Below, piece after piece: positions 12,468 to 25,115 of a stretch of 64,000 bases of DNA (its first letter is position 1; each line of letters starts with the position of its first letter). The notes under the pieces are model-generated. The model ran no database searches and was not told where the DNA came from. It worked only from the letters and a program-made list of their open reading frames with translations. The stretch spans positions 8,355,155-8,419,154 of the forward strand of contig NC_056544.1 of the NCBI RefSeq assembly GCF_910596095.1. Direction: 5' to 3'. The stretch is from Thunnus maccoyii. Lineage: Eukaryota > Chordata > Actinopteri > Scombriformes > Scombridae. Both the position numbers and the translations under genes were made by a program.

Positions 12468-14295
12468 AACCAGCAAGGTCGGCAACAACCAGGGGGGTTA
12501 ACGGGGAAGATTTTAAGAGCTCAGGGGTTACGGAGAGAGGCATGGACCCATGAGCCGTGAATCAGAGACAAAGTATGTTGCCGAGTGCTCATGTTGGACA
12601 ACGTCGTATCTTCATGCTGTCACCTTTGTGTAAACTCATAGATATTTCCACATATGTAGCTTTGTTATTAGATACTTGTACATGATTGTCAGGTGTTCAG
12701 AGGTAAGCAGGTGTATGTTGGGGAAAGATGTGTGAAACAGACTGCATGTAGAGCGCTGACGAGTAATGTCGCTGCTCGATTGTTGAAGGTGGAACTCTTT
12801 CATGCTTTCCAGCATAGGAATGTGTTTGATAGATGTCTGGTTCCTTGCAGGTAAAGATAATGTTGTGGATGTCGCTCAGGTCACTTTTATCAGTTGGTGG
12901 GATGAAATAATACATGAATGTCACCTCAAATGTAAAAAACAGCAGCTGGATAGGATTTTTTAAAATGTTAATTGTTAACAAATTATTAGAAATTTGTTTA
13001 AATTCTGTTCAGCCAGGTCTACGTATTCAGTTTTTTATCCTGTCGATGGGAAATTCTTAGTGGCATGTACCTTCAACCCAAAGAGCAACTGTCTGTTGTC
13101 TTCTAGTGTTTGTGTTCATGTTATTTGTCTACTGTATCTTCAAGTCATATAGGCTACACTCATTCTTTAATCATTGAAAAGATCATGCATATATACATTC
13201 TCCTGTCCTGCTGTACCCCTCTGTATATTCCCATATTTGTCTGAGCCCTGTTGCTTATTTTTAAAGGTGGCCTTTTGGGGGAATGTACTGTGTGTGTATT
13301 AAGTTAACTACAATGTCTCAGCACTTTTGGCAAGTGTACAAATCGAAAAGACACTTGTGCACTCTTTATGTTCTATATTTCGATGCTGCGTGTACAGATG
13401 TGAAAGAAAACTGCTGCTCAGCCTCAATAAGCATGCAACAAATACAAACTGTGTTTATGTAGTGATAGAGCATTGGGAGCTTTAGGATTTTTAAAGTCAT
13501 AATGTCGGCCTAATATATTAAAATGGATAACAGATTCTCTTAATCTTAAGATTATTCAAACTACAAGGCCAGTTCTATCTGTTAATATCCATCGCCCGCC
13601 ATCTCCTTTGTTATTGCCTCAACACAGAAGGATTTCTCACTCGCATCTTGTGCTCCATACCTCTCTGTAGTGTAAACAAATTCTTACACATCGCAGTAGA
13701 AGAAAGATGCCTGTGTTTAGTGTTAACTGGCACTGCTCTGAGTGTAAAGAACGGTGTCAAACGCATTGAGCATAAGCTGTAACCGATCATTAATTCTAAT
13801 TGTAAAGTGATCCTTGTTTCTGAATGACATTTCTTCTACGCAGATTGCAGGTAGAAATGTACAGTTATCCATCTGTTAAAATATTGAATGTCTTCATTTT
13901 CAATAGTTCCAGCAACAGAAGTGTATATATCCATATTTTTAGCATTTTAGAACATTGGTTTCTTTGAAGGCAAAGAATTCTTGACAACCTTGTTGTTAAG
14001 ATTACCACCAGGTTTTAAGTTATACTTAAAAAAACTTTTTTTGGTTTCAGTTTGACACAATTCTTCTTTTGTTTATTGGCCTTTTACTAGTGTCTAGCTG
14101 TATATATGATTGGGAAGTAATGGGAACATTGTATATAGATGTATAGAAAAGCTTTTATGCTGTGTGCAAATTGAATGGCTATCTTTTGTTCATTGACAGA
14201 ATCTCTCAACAATGCGATGGTGATGGTTAATGAGCATTTGTGCAGCTGAAATAAATAAAAAGAAGCCCAAATAAAGAGTTGTGATATTTGGTGTG
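12468..14295 (+). other. yme1l1: yme1l1 3' UTR
   Basis: About 1.8 kb without coding signal runs from the stop to clustered AATAAA signals at 14249-14258 and 14269-14274. I saw no repeat element in it. Confidence 0.7.
14249..14274 (+). terminator. yme1l1: yme1l1 poly(A) signals
   Basis: Three AATAAA hexamers (14249, 14253 and 14269) are followed by the GT-rich stretch 'ggtgtgtgggt'. This is the normal layout of a cleavage and polyadenylation site. Confidence 0.75.
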
Positions 14296-14324
14296 TGGGT
14301 CAGTGGGTGGGGATGTACTGCAGG

Positions 14325-14330
14325 TTTATT
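14325..14330 (-). terminator. ptchd3: ptchd3 poly(A) signal
   Basis: TTTATT on the + strand reads AATAAA on the - strand, about 220 bp past the ptchd3 stop. It faces the yme1l1 signals about 50 bp away. Confidence 0.55.
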
Positions 14331-14547
14331 TTTACAAAATTGTACAAAATGTGACTGCACATACTATACCTTTGTTACAAATAGACAGATGGAAACAGAT
14401 TCACACTAATAACATGTCAAACCAGATTAGATTTTAAATAGTTCTCTCTAATCCTTAGTATAACTTTTAACATACACAACAAGAAAATGCAAAAGAAGTA
14501 TTAAAATGTAATGCTTGGAATGGACCATTCCCTCTTTAACACCACTT

Positions 14548-17500
14548 TCAACAGGCCCCAAGTATAGTCAGAAATACTGGAATAAACACCAAGCCATGAA
14601 GCAGCCCGAAAGTAATCACAAGGAACACAATCTTGAAGAAAGTCCTAAATATATAACTCCCAGACATGGACAGCACCACGACTCCTAAAACAGTAGACAA
14701 TGCTCCCTGCACTATTGGATACCCTAAACGGGCCAGAGCGTCAATAGCTTTCTCATTGACGTCACTCTTGGGGCTGGAGACAAATGAGTAAGAAATATGT
14801 GCTGAGAAATCCACAGAGAAACCGATGCACATGACCAGGTTGATCGTAGAAATGGAGTCCAGGTGTACACCCCACAGAGACATGAACCCCGTCACGCCAA
14901 CAGTGACTGAGCAAATTGCAAAAGCCACCCATATGGAACAAAGGGGACTGGGTATCAGGATGAGTGAGACGACTAGCATCACAATCACAGCCACCAGAAT
15001 GGTTTGAATAGTGTTGCCCATAATAACAATATACTGGTCAAAGTAGATGAAAGCAGGGTGATAAACCAGAAGCTCAACTGGACACTCTTCTGCTGTTTCC
15101 CTGAGTCCACTCATCATGTCCTCCATTGTGGTTTTGTTCAGTGTCTGAATGAAAAAGCGAGAGGCCTGAATCTGATTGTCTCCGGTCCAGTTGATGTCCT
15201 GTCTGAACATGGAGTTGAGTTCTAAAAAATGGGGCAGATGGGTTTGGAAAGCTTCTTGTGAACGAATGCTAAGATTAGTCGTGTTTGCATACTGCTGAAA
15301 GGACAGAAACCAACCAAAAGTGCCATTTACATAATTCAAGTTTTCAAAATTTGAAATGCATGAAAAGAGATGCTTCTGCTCATCCTCACCCCAATAGGGG
15401 AAGGGCTGCTTCACTGCCACCATCACGTTACAGCTATATTCAGAAAAGTGTTGCCTTTGAGTGTTGTAGTAATTACTGATGTAGGAATCATCCAGAGCCA
15501 GATTTCTTCTATCGAGTCCCTCTTTTAAGATAAAACAACCATATATACTAACAGCCAGATAACCAGTATAGATTACAATCACACATGCTTTAATCAATTT
15601 GTGGGTGAGAAAGGGGCCATAGCACCGCTCAAAGATTTGACTCATGGGCTCTGTTTCCTCCTTTTCAGTGATTCGATCGTAGCTCCCTCCAACACAACAC
15701 ATACTGAAGCTTTTTGAATCTGTGGGCGGTAAATCCTCTGGGATTTTGGCACAGGTGAACCAGTGTTTGTTCTCTGCTTCCCTCCGTCCGTTCAAAGCCA
15801 TGCAAGCCCCCAGGAAAGTGATGCTGTACAAATAGCAGAAGCAAACAGAGATCCCAGCGTAGAGGCAGAAGGATCGGACTGAGCCAAAGGGCGAGCTGTA
15901 GCCGAGGAAGAGAGCCAGAGCATCGGTTAGGGTGGTGATGGATATGGAGACAGCGGCATCCCTGTAGGTGTCAGCCAGCCTATCCGGAACGCTATCTAGA
16001 ACTCGGGTCCTCTGCCAGCAGGAGATCATGATGAACATGTCGTCGAGTCCAATACCTTTAGATTTAAAAGATAAAAGTTTTTTTAAATGGCAAGTATAAC
16101 CTCTGACTCTTACCTTTGCTTCAGGTTACCTATAAATTGCTCTTTGATAATTTGATTAATTGCACATTTAACAGGAGATTTGCATCACTCAAGCAGCCCC
16201 TGTGGCTCTGTCTTGTAGAGGGCCCTGGGTAAAAATCTACTTGTAAAGGCATAGATAGAACTGTGATTGCAAGTTTTAGCTCCTCAAATAAAGATTATAA
16301 AGATTATATTTGCTGTCCAAATCAAATTCAGGTATATTGTGTGGGTGTATTTCCACTACTATTCCACGCAGCCATTGGTTTCCATTCATTTCTGGACAGT
16401 ACGATAAACAGGTAGCAGACTGTTGAAACTTGCTTAAATTGGCCCTCTAATCCGGCCATTAATGTTGGAAATTAAATAAAAGTATGCTGAACATTACCAG
16501 TGACCATCAAGATTGTGAAACATGGACATGTCCATTGACAACTATACTTGGTCTATAAAAAACAAACTACATGCTACTATTCTATGACATAGCAACTTAC
16601 TGGTGCGGGAAAATAGAAGCAAAAATGTAATGAATCAATGAATGTTTACATTTTTTTTTAGGTTAATAGAAACTATGTTGTTTTCTAACTTTCTGTCGAA
16701 CCTTGGACAGTGGGACCTCATATACCTGGATGTTCAACTCAACCTACCTAATATCATGAAAGGGCAGGAGGCAACTGTCATGACAAAAGGTTGTCCAAGC
16801 AACAACAGCGCACCAAAACCACTCAGGACTGCTAGACCTGTGGAGAGCACCCCACAGGATGCCACCCACACCTTCGTCCTCACATTATCCAACCTTAAAA
16901 AAAAAAATTTAAAAGAGCCATTCAGATCCACCACACAAAACATTTGCTTGTATTTGATCAATCAATCGGAATTCACGTGTTCAGCTGATGTTTTACAGAC
17001 CTCCAGCATGATAGAATAGAAAATGCAATAGCAATGGCGTAGGTGATGGAGAATAAACTGATGACTGAAGCTGGAGATCTCTCAAATTCCCACTGCATCG
17101 ACAGGGAAGTGGAGTATGACACCTACAGTAAAGAAAGTTTAAATACACTCACTTTAGTTTAAATACCACTCACTGAAAAAAGCAGATCATGTAAAAAAAA
17201 AAAAAAAAAAAGAAAATCTGGTTTGTGTTAAAGTTCTGCTTACCTGAATGGAAGATGATGATTCATTTGCAACCAAATGTATGAAGCTTTCCAACCACAA
17301 ATCTGTTTTTGTTTTGTTGTCCTCTCGTAAATAATAATGGAGCTGTACTGCTTTAGCACTTTCAACGACCTCTTTATTCAATTTAACACTTCCCAAACTT
17401 AAATGTAAGGGAATACTCCTAAGGTCAGTGTGATACCACGGAAACGTCAAATTGACAATGTCTATATTATTGGCGTTGTATTCAATAATATCTAGAATGT

Positions 17501-17990
17501 CATTAGAAGTGCAGGATCCCATCACTACTGTACAAACATCCACATATTCAAATGACTGGTTGTCAAACTGCACTGCCATCCTCCTAATTTTAAGGTCCAA
17601 ATCTAGGATGTCCTGAAGTGACTCCACTGTCAGAATATTCCTGTCACTCGTAGCTATGAGTGTTGCATAATTCCCATCTGTGCTCATCCTTAAACTGGAA
17701 AACATGGAATCATTTCCTGGAAACGTTTCTTGGATGTATTTCCTCTCCATCTTGGCTCGTCCATCAACTGGTGTGAACTGGTCTTCGATATTGTTGGACA
17801 TCCTGTCCTTGAGAAAATAGAACCCACTCCCCAAACCTGTCGACAGAATAAGGGGGGCAGTCAGGAACCACCAGGGATGAGATCCAATAAAAGCGCCCAT
17901 CATCTCAAAACAGATGCGTAAAGGTCTCTCTATGCAGTCTGTGTGGTATCTGGCCATAGCTGCAGAAACTTCAAAAATTCTGGCTGACAT
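14548..17990 (-). CDS. ptchd3: ptchd3, patched domain-containing protein 3
   Basis: Four minus-strand exons join in phase to 840 aa: 17990-17244, 17122-17001, 16893-16748 and 16055-14548. The protein has the Patched/RND layout. A first membrane helix (WWFLTAPLILSTGLGSGFYF) is followed by a large extracellular loop, then a sterol-sensing-like helix cluster with DNVRTKVWVASCGVLSTGLA. GIGLDDMFIMISCW is the helix-4 GxxxD(D) motif. A second loop is followed by a second helix bundle with the helix-10 counterpart CIGFSVDFSAHISYSF. These acidic residues match the proton or cation relay positions of RND transporters. PTCHD3 is known mainly from sperm, and its substrate is unknown. A second start (MARYHTD) lies 11 codons downstream. 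The gene is convergent with yme1l1. Confidence 0.93.
16056..16747 (-). other. ptchd3 intron 3, no further feature seen
   Basis: This 692-bp intron separates the last two ptchd3 exons. I found no coding segment or clear repeat in it. Confidence 0.6.
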
Positions 17991-18900
17991 TTAGTACAGA
18001 AACTGACTCTGAGAGATGTGTGGATTCACAACCAGCTGTATTTATTGTGCTGCAGACCCTTTTCAGCTCCTTCATGAGCTGAGATTTGCATAATAACGAG
18101 GTTGGACAGCTCTGTAATGAACAATGGCAGAATAGGTTTGTCGACCAGCTTTATCAAAGAGCCCATTGAAGAAAAGAAGGTGTAGTATGGCTCACTGATT
18201 CCTTCTCAATACTTGGTTCTGTCACTGGTTTCCCATTGCTTCACCCCCAGGTGTTTCCTTTTCATGGTTGAGGTAACATAAATGTTTAGATCTCTTGAAG
18301 ATCAATGCAGTGTAGCAAGGGAACAGAACAAAGACATATTATACTGCATAATGAGGATCTTTATTTAGACCAAATGAATGTTTCCTGCCTGTTGGCTGAC
18401 AGTCATTTTCTATGGTAAAATCTTCTACCAAAAAGGTAAACTGGAAAACAGCAAAAAAAAAATGGCAAAAAACAAACATGAATATATGTTTAAAGTATCA
18501 GTAAAAACATGATAAAAGACAAATGAAGAATGTACATTTTTAGCCAGCAATATTTTTTAAAATTCACAGATGCATTTGATTATCTGTGATTATCTTTTAG
18601 ACTGAATTGTAAAACAGTTTCATCACTTTTATTATTTGCATTTTTATCATAAGAATTATTTTGCATACTATGAATTTTATTTCATTTTATTCTATTTCAA
18701 CTAAACTTTATTCAACATATTCAGTTTCTTTTTCTGTTATTGTAATTATTTTCTTTTCATTTTAACAAAACTTTATTCAAAAAGTGTGTGTGTACATAAC
18801 ACACAATGTCAGCTACAAAACAGAGTATACAATGATAACATACTGTATTAGTGTTTTATTTAATTTTATTTTTTTCATCACTTTATTTGTAGAAAGCGTC
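17991..18900. other. upstream region of ptchd3, AT-rich
   Basis: This stretch precedes the ptchd3 start codon on the minus strand and presumably holds its 5' UTR and promoter. It becomes very AT-rich beyond about 18.4 kb. No ORF, repeat or recognisable promoter motif is convincing. Confidence 0.4.
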
Positions 18901-19099
18901 ACTCACAACATGTGTGACAATAATACAATAACAGAAAACAAAAGATAACATAAAGGGCATGACTTCACTTTCAGTTTGTTGTTCACATTCAGTCCTGGTA
19001 ACAGGACAAAGGGTCAAAGTAATAATGATAAATAAATAGATTGAAAAATAAAAAAGTGGCAATAAAATCAGATTTCTTTAAAAAATTATTAGAGCAAAG

Positions 19100-20340
19100 T
19101 AATCTTTTTTCCCAGAATCCTGATGTATACTGACAGTCATAAAATCAATGTTTAGTTGTGTCTTTTTCATTTTTTACAAAAATCACATTTGTTATCAATA
19201 TCCACAAATCTTTAGACAAATTTGTTATGTATGCACAATTTTTTAATGCACTTCTTTCAGTTTGTTGGGGATAACACATTTATATGGGAGAAGCTGTTTT
19301 GTTTCCCATTGAATGTTATTTTTTTAATTTAATTTTAAGAATGTACAAACAATCAGTCATACCAGTTCATTTAACTAAAGAACAATAACAATAGTTACAT
19401 CAGAAAATGATTGAATAAAATATTTAAAAAACAAAAAGAAAAAAAAGATTCATTCTGGTGACAGAGTTCTTCACACAAACATTTCTGAATAAATTTAAAC
19501 AACATGCATTTCTTATTTGTTACAAATTTAACTCAAAGACTCAAAGTAAAATTCAATTTCAATTAGAAACAACTTAAAAGATGGGCTGAATTAAGAAATG
19601 TAGCTTTATGGATATGAAATTTCCCAAACAGAATAAAAAAGTTAACAATAATGAATACATTGTAATCTTTACATTCAAATTAAGTGATAATATTTTCCCT
19701 TCCCTTTTATAGCTTTTCATTAATTCTAATATACATTGGGTATGGGTTTTATTACTAAGCTAAAGTCTTTGAACTTGATAGGGAATGTTTCCCTCTTAAG
19801 AAAAGCTTCATAGTTAAGTAGCTGACCATCAGAATCAAATAAGTCTTTTAAGAAGATGATGTCTCGGTCAACCCAATATTGTAAATAAAGTGACTTGTTC
19901 CTTTTAGCAGTAGTTCTCAAAGTGAGGTCTTGGAACCCTAGGCGTCCTTGAGGGGGTTCCAGGGGGTCGTCAGCAAAAAGGAGAATCATTTATTTTCACT
20001 AGGCCTATAATTCCTTCCATAAGTAACACAATGACAGAATGTGTGACTATTTTGGTCATAAGCTTCATACACTTTCTGTAATAAAACATCTAAAAGCAAA
20101 AATCTCATCAGATGGGGACCCTGGGACAATATGTAATTTGTGTCAGTTTAGGGGTCCTAGACGTGAAAAAATTTGTGAACTACTGACTTTTATTAATACA
20201 TTCAGTGATCCATATGATAGACTTGTGTGGAGTAAAGTTAACACCATAAGAACTTATTGATAGAATTTACCTTGTAATCTTGTAATACCATAATTATACA
20301 TCAGGAAAAAATTAAGACCTCTACTTTTTTAAGTATGTTG
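19100..20340 (-). pseudogene. L1-like LINE ORF2 remnant (minus strand), split by a hAT MITE
   Basis: The minus-strand reading around 19730-19905 gives NKSLYLQYWVDRDIIFLKDL, followed by FDSDGQLLNYEAF and ending KPIPN. This resembles the post-RT region of fish L1/Tx1-type ORF2 proteins. Upstream on that strand (20186-20340) the reading resumes with stops. A 278-bp MITE (19908-20185) separates the two parts. It is non-functional, and its downstream limit is vague because the flanking DNA is AT-rich. Confidence 0.6.
19908..20185. mobile_element. 278-bp hAT-type MITE
   Basis: The ends are CAGTAGTTCTCAAA and, inverted, CAGTAGTTCACAAA, as in Charlie-like hAT elements. The flanking 8-mers CCTTTTAG and ACTTTTAT agree at 6 of 8 bases, consistent with a decayed 8-bp target duplication. 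It carries no transposase. Confidence 0.75.
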
Positions 20341-20384
20341 TGTGGAATTAAATACCATGATGATAAGTTTTCATATTCGTCAAC

Positions 20385-20534
20385 CTCCGTGACGTCACAC
20401 GTCGCGGCTTGGGCGGAAGTTGCGTGAACAGCAGGCTGTCACCGGAGCTGCTAACCGCCTGCTGCCCTAAAAACAAGTAAATTTTGTCATTAAAAGCGTC
20501 GCCAAGTGGTAGTCAAACTAGCTTCTACAGGAAT
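20385..20534 (+). promoter_or_regulatory. rab18: rab18 promoter and 5' UTR region
   Basis: A GC-rich stretch before the rab18 start codon contains a full CRE palindrome TGACGTCA (20390-20397) and an ETS site CGGAAGT (20414-20420). There is no TATA box. This is the usual layout of a housekeeping promoter. Confidence 0.6.
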
Positions 20535-21512
20535 ATGGATGAAGACGTGCTGACGACTCTGAAACTGTTGATAATTGGCGAAAGTGGAGTCGGGAAGTCC
20601 AGGTATGTCGCTGCGTGCCGCGAGCTTAGCTAAGTTAGCCTGTTGTGAATGTTGACATTCTTCTTGTTATGTAACGTTAAGTTTATTGCCCACAGCTCAG
20701 CAGCTGTTGCTGCTGCTGTTAAATGTTAGTGTAGTTGTCTTTTTTCGACTAATTTAGTCACATAATTGCTGTTGACAAGTATACATTTAGGTGACTTGAT
20801 AACGCCAACGTTATATGCAGTTGTTAAACTTTTCACAGCTGTTTTTGTTTGCTGCAAGATGTGATACTTCTCATCCTCACTCATGATCAACATCAAACAA
20901 ACGTTTTTTTTTATCCTGAGCTCTTCCTGTCACTGACAGAGGCAAATGTTGACAGAGCCTTTACTGTACTGACAAAAGCCCATCGCCCTGCTCATTTCCC
21001 TGTTATCTTTGTTTCCTCCAACAGTCTCCTCCTGAGGTTCACAGACGACACTTTTGATCCAGAGCAGTCAGCGACCATAGGTTTTACTCACATACATAAA
21101 CATACGCGTGCATACACACAGACACACATTTCTGGAAGCCGATTATGTATCTTCATCATCATTTTTCTTTCCCTTTCTTTCTCTCACGACTGATCAGGTG
21201 TGGACTTCAAAGTAAAGACACTCGCCATAGATGGGAACAAAGCAAAGCTCGCCATATGGGTAAGTCATCAGTATGCTACTGTCTGCAGTTTATTTGTGGT
21301 GTTAGGAAAAATATGGTGAAGTACAAGGTATTATCCACGAGATGGCGACATTGCACAGACAAAATCATTAGAAGAAACTCAGGCTGGGTGCTATCCACAG
21401 GACAGCACTTAGTGAAGTCACATGCTATGTGGGCTGAGGCAAATGTAAGGCTCATATTGCATATATAATTTAACACAACAGAGTGATCCTTTTAAAAATA
21501 ATAATAATAATA

Positions 21513-21551
<39 letters not shown>

Positions 21552-23665
21552 TTAGTTATGTCTTTCAGCTAAATTGGATGAAAGCAAATCAATAACATAT
21601 TTTAATAACATCAAGAATAACAACACAACAACATGTAAATTAGATATTTATAGCTATTTCAGTGTTAAGGACTTGGCTTGTCCCCTGAGTAAAATCGTAA
21701 GGATTGCAAAAGAACTGAAGGGCCTAAAACTCTGTATGAGCCTTCAGGCAGTTACCAATTTCACAGTGATCCCTTGTGACATATCAGGAACACATGTCAA
21801 AGTAGGAATCTGGTACTTGGCTAGTGTACTTGTCATTTTCTGATGCTGATCTCATTATTTGTGTTTGTAGGACACAGCTGGACAGGAAAGATTTCGCACC
21901 CTGACACCCAGTTACTACCGCGGTGCGCAGGGAGTCATACTTGGTAAATCATGATCATTTTTTGATGCCAAACCTAGATCAATAGATCTCTTCTTATCTC
22001 TCTGATTTGTGTTTTTTTTCATGTCATTTTACTCATGCATGATCCTTCTGACATCACAGGAATACTGTCAGTAACACCTTGATATTGGTTGCTTGTAATT
22101 TTGGTAACCTAGAAATTGAGACTAAGCTAAATATCCAAACTTATATAACAGCAGTTATGTTTCTTTCAATGTGGAAAGATTGGGAGATGTTACTATAGTA
22201 ACATTATATTGATTCTCTCTAACTCCTTCTCTCTTCCTTTTTTACAGTATATGACGTCACAAAGCGCGACACTTTTACGAAGCTTGAAAACTGGCTGAAT
22301 GAATTGGAAACCTACACAACACGCAACGACATTGTAAAAATGCTGGTTGGGAACAAGATCGATCGGGTGAGTCTGACTAGAATTCACTTTCCCGTCAGCC
22401 CATCTCATCGACAGATCTTTGATTGCTGGTACTAATGTACAGCATATGCAGAAAAGGCTGACGCATGGCTTTAATTTGAACATTATAAATACCTCTAACA
22501 TTATTAATGTTAAAGAAGAAAATCATACAGCACAAAAAATACTCATAAGTGTTTTGTAAATGTGCTCACCAGCCACGGTTATAGCTTTGCATTTTACACT
22601 TATGTGACACATTTTGTTAAAAGACTTAAATCCCTTTCCATGTGTACTCCACATAGAGATAATTGCATATTTTGGTTTTCAGGATGACCATGAAGTGGAC
22701 AGAAATGAAGGCCTGAAATTTGCTAGGAAACACTCTATGCTTTTTATTGGTAAGTATCCATGTTAGAGTGAAGGCAGACGTGGTCAGACATGGTCATTTA
22801 AACTAATAGAGCCATAGAATGTAACTCAAAGCCATTAAAACTTACCATAGTGCTGCACTTTAAAAGTCAGAACTGTAATTGCAAAGTTGGAACAAGTCAA
22901 GACATCACTTCAGTGAGTCGTGCATTTAGTTTGGGTTTGTTATGTTGTTGATACAGCTTTTGGCATTTTTGAGTCTCTACTGTCAGCGCAGCACTGAAAG
23001 ATGCGGCCACTCCAGAAGAACTGCATTACGATTAAAATCTAGCCGGCTTTCATTTATCGAATCCCTGTCTACACGTGTTCCTGATTCCCATCTCCAATCT
23101 GGCCCTCTCTGGGAAATTAGGTTAACATTTCTGTGGAGTTTCCATTTTAGAATGGCTAAATTAAGGGGTTTTGAAAAGGGCAGGGCAAGAAGATGTCATG
23201 GATTTAATCCGCTGTGAAGATGTCTTCATCCCACTGGATGTCTCTTGCTTCTTAAATGAAGTCATTTCATTCTTTGTATGTCATGTTTGTCAACACATGG
23301 ATATTTTTAAAATCTTGTACTATATTCTTAACAAAAAGATGTTTTTCTGTTTTTGATTTAAAAGCTGACATGTAGTTCTATTTTTGTCTTTTGACTCTTT
23401 TTTTGTAACATTTTAGAAAGTGCTCTACCAGTTGTTTTTTTTTTTTTTTTACTGATCTCATAAATCTTGGTAACTCTCTTTCCGTTGTGCAGAGGCCAGT
23501 GCAAAGACCAAAGATGGCGTCCAGTGTGCCTTTGAGGAGCTCGTAGAGAAGATCCTCCAGACTCCGGGGCTTTGGGAGAGTGAAAACCAGGGTCAGAAGG
23601 TCCGTCTGGGGGAGCAGGAGCAGGGCAGTGGCAGGGCATGTGGAGGATACTGTTCCATACCCTGA
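20535..23665 (+). CDS. rab18: rab18, small GTPase of ER and lipid droplets
   Basis: Seven exons join in phase to 205 aa (human 206): 20535-20602, 21025-21080, 21198-21259, 21871-21943, 22248-22366, 22683-22749 and 23493-23665. The start MDEDVLTTLKLLIIGESGVG is nearly identical to human. GTPase motifs are the P-loop GESGVGKSS, switch I ATIGVDF, DTAGQERF (63-70), NKID (122-125) and EASAK (about 149-153). The C-terminus ends CGGYCSIP, where human ends CGGYCSVL; the final CaaX residue is Pro, which is unusual for a prenylation box. Rab18 acts at the ER, in lipid-droplet contacts and in secretory traffic. The choice between the a and b fish paralogs is not resolved. Confidence 0.97.
21517..21548. 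repeat. (TA)16 microsatellite in rab18 intron 3
   Basis: An uninterrupted TA run follows a short AAT-rich tract. Confidence 0.95.
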
Positions 23666-25115
23666 AAGTGGACAAAACGAAAAGAAGCACCACCCTGATA
23701 GGAATGACTACAGACCAGAAACGGGAAAGAAAACAGAGACAGAAAGTGAGCTGGATAGGGGGAAGTGGATGAGTACTTTAAAAAAAAAAAAACGTTCATT
23801 GTTGGAGTAGCTCTGTTGGTCAAATGGACTTTGCTGTTTGCACATTTCCTTTTCAACCATCATCTGTCACATGTCACTGCTTTCTGTATAAAACATGAAT
23901 GAAAGGATCATGCAAAAATAGCCTCTTGTCTAAGGAGTATAGTATTTTAAATTAACTTAACCATGCCAAGTGCACGACTACACGTCTGGTTTGAATTTAT
24001 CTTTTTGGCAACAGTGTTTCTGTTGTACATTAAGGCATTGGGTTAATAGTGTAGTGCCTATAACATGAACCAATTTGTAGATTACAGTACATAGCTTGTC
24101 AAATTTGATTCAAAAATAATTAATTATAATCAATACGGAAGTCCCCTCAATCCTGTCCTTCCTAATTATGCTTTGTGCGCTTGAACTGCAAAGTTAAAAT
24201 ACAGAATGTTCTAATACATATTTGCAAGCTTTATTAAATACATACCACATCACTTAGATTGAGAATGGGAATGGAAGAGACTTGTCATGTGGAGTGTGTG
24301 TTGGCCTTCATTTAGACTTTTATTAAGCTCCAGAACACTGTGAATGCTCCCAAAGATGATGCTTCACAATGGACCCCAGTACTGACACCAGTTCATTTTG
24401 ACTGTTAACTCAATTATTGTTCATTTGATGGTGTTTTCCATCAAATTCTAGTCTTGAGAATGAATAGATGCTTTGAAAAGGAAATTGATTTCCTGCTGCC
24501 CCCCCCCCCCCCCCTTTACACAGAAATATGCAGGACAAGTAATCATTTCTGTCTTGTAGAATTTTCTGCAACCAAACCTGTCTTTGTCTGTGCATGTCTG
24601 ATCTGGACCATAATTTCCAAAAGCTGCAAGTGTGAGGTTTACAGTTTTAAGAGCTCTTGCAATAAAATATGTTCTTTTACTTACTTGAGCTCACTGTTTT
24701 CTTGCCTATCTGCTTTGGTAAAATGACGAGTAGTTTCGTTCATTTACTTGGAGATTGGTCCTGTAAACTTGTTTTTTTCCCCATTTAATTTGCTGTTTCT
24801 GTATGGTGTTGTGGTCCATATATGTCCCTCTGACTTACCAATATTAAAGGCATTACTCACATTATAGTATGTGAACATTCCTAAAAGCTTTGTCAGTATA
24901 GTATGGATTTGTTGTATCGTCACTATTTGTTTGAACTCTGTTTTTGTTCATTGATCCTTTTACCTTTGTACTTTTTCCTGTTGCTTTTGCTGTTTGAATC
25001 ATATTTAGCAATATGTTAAATTGACATCTGCCTTAACATTGAATGAAATTAGCTCGAGTTGTGGTTCAGTAACGTTTGTATTGTTTCAAACTGAAATAAA
25101 TGACAACCTCAAGAT
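23666..25115 (+). other. rab18: rab18 3' UTR with alternative poly(A) signals
   Basis: Non-coding sequence after the rab18 stop contains AATAAA at 24661-24666 and 25095-25100. The vertebrate gene also has a long 3' UTR. A 16-base C run lies at 24499-24514. Confidence 0.55.
24499..24514 (+). repeat. poly(C) tract
   Basis: Sixteen consecutive C residues lie in the probable rab18 3' UTR. Such runs are rare and prone to length change or sequencing error. Confidence 0.9.
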
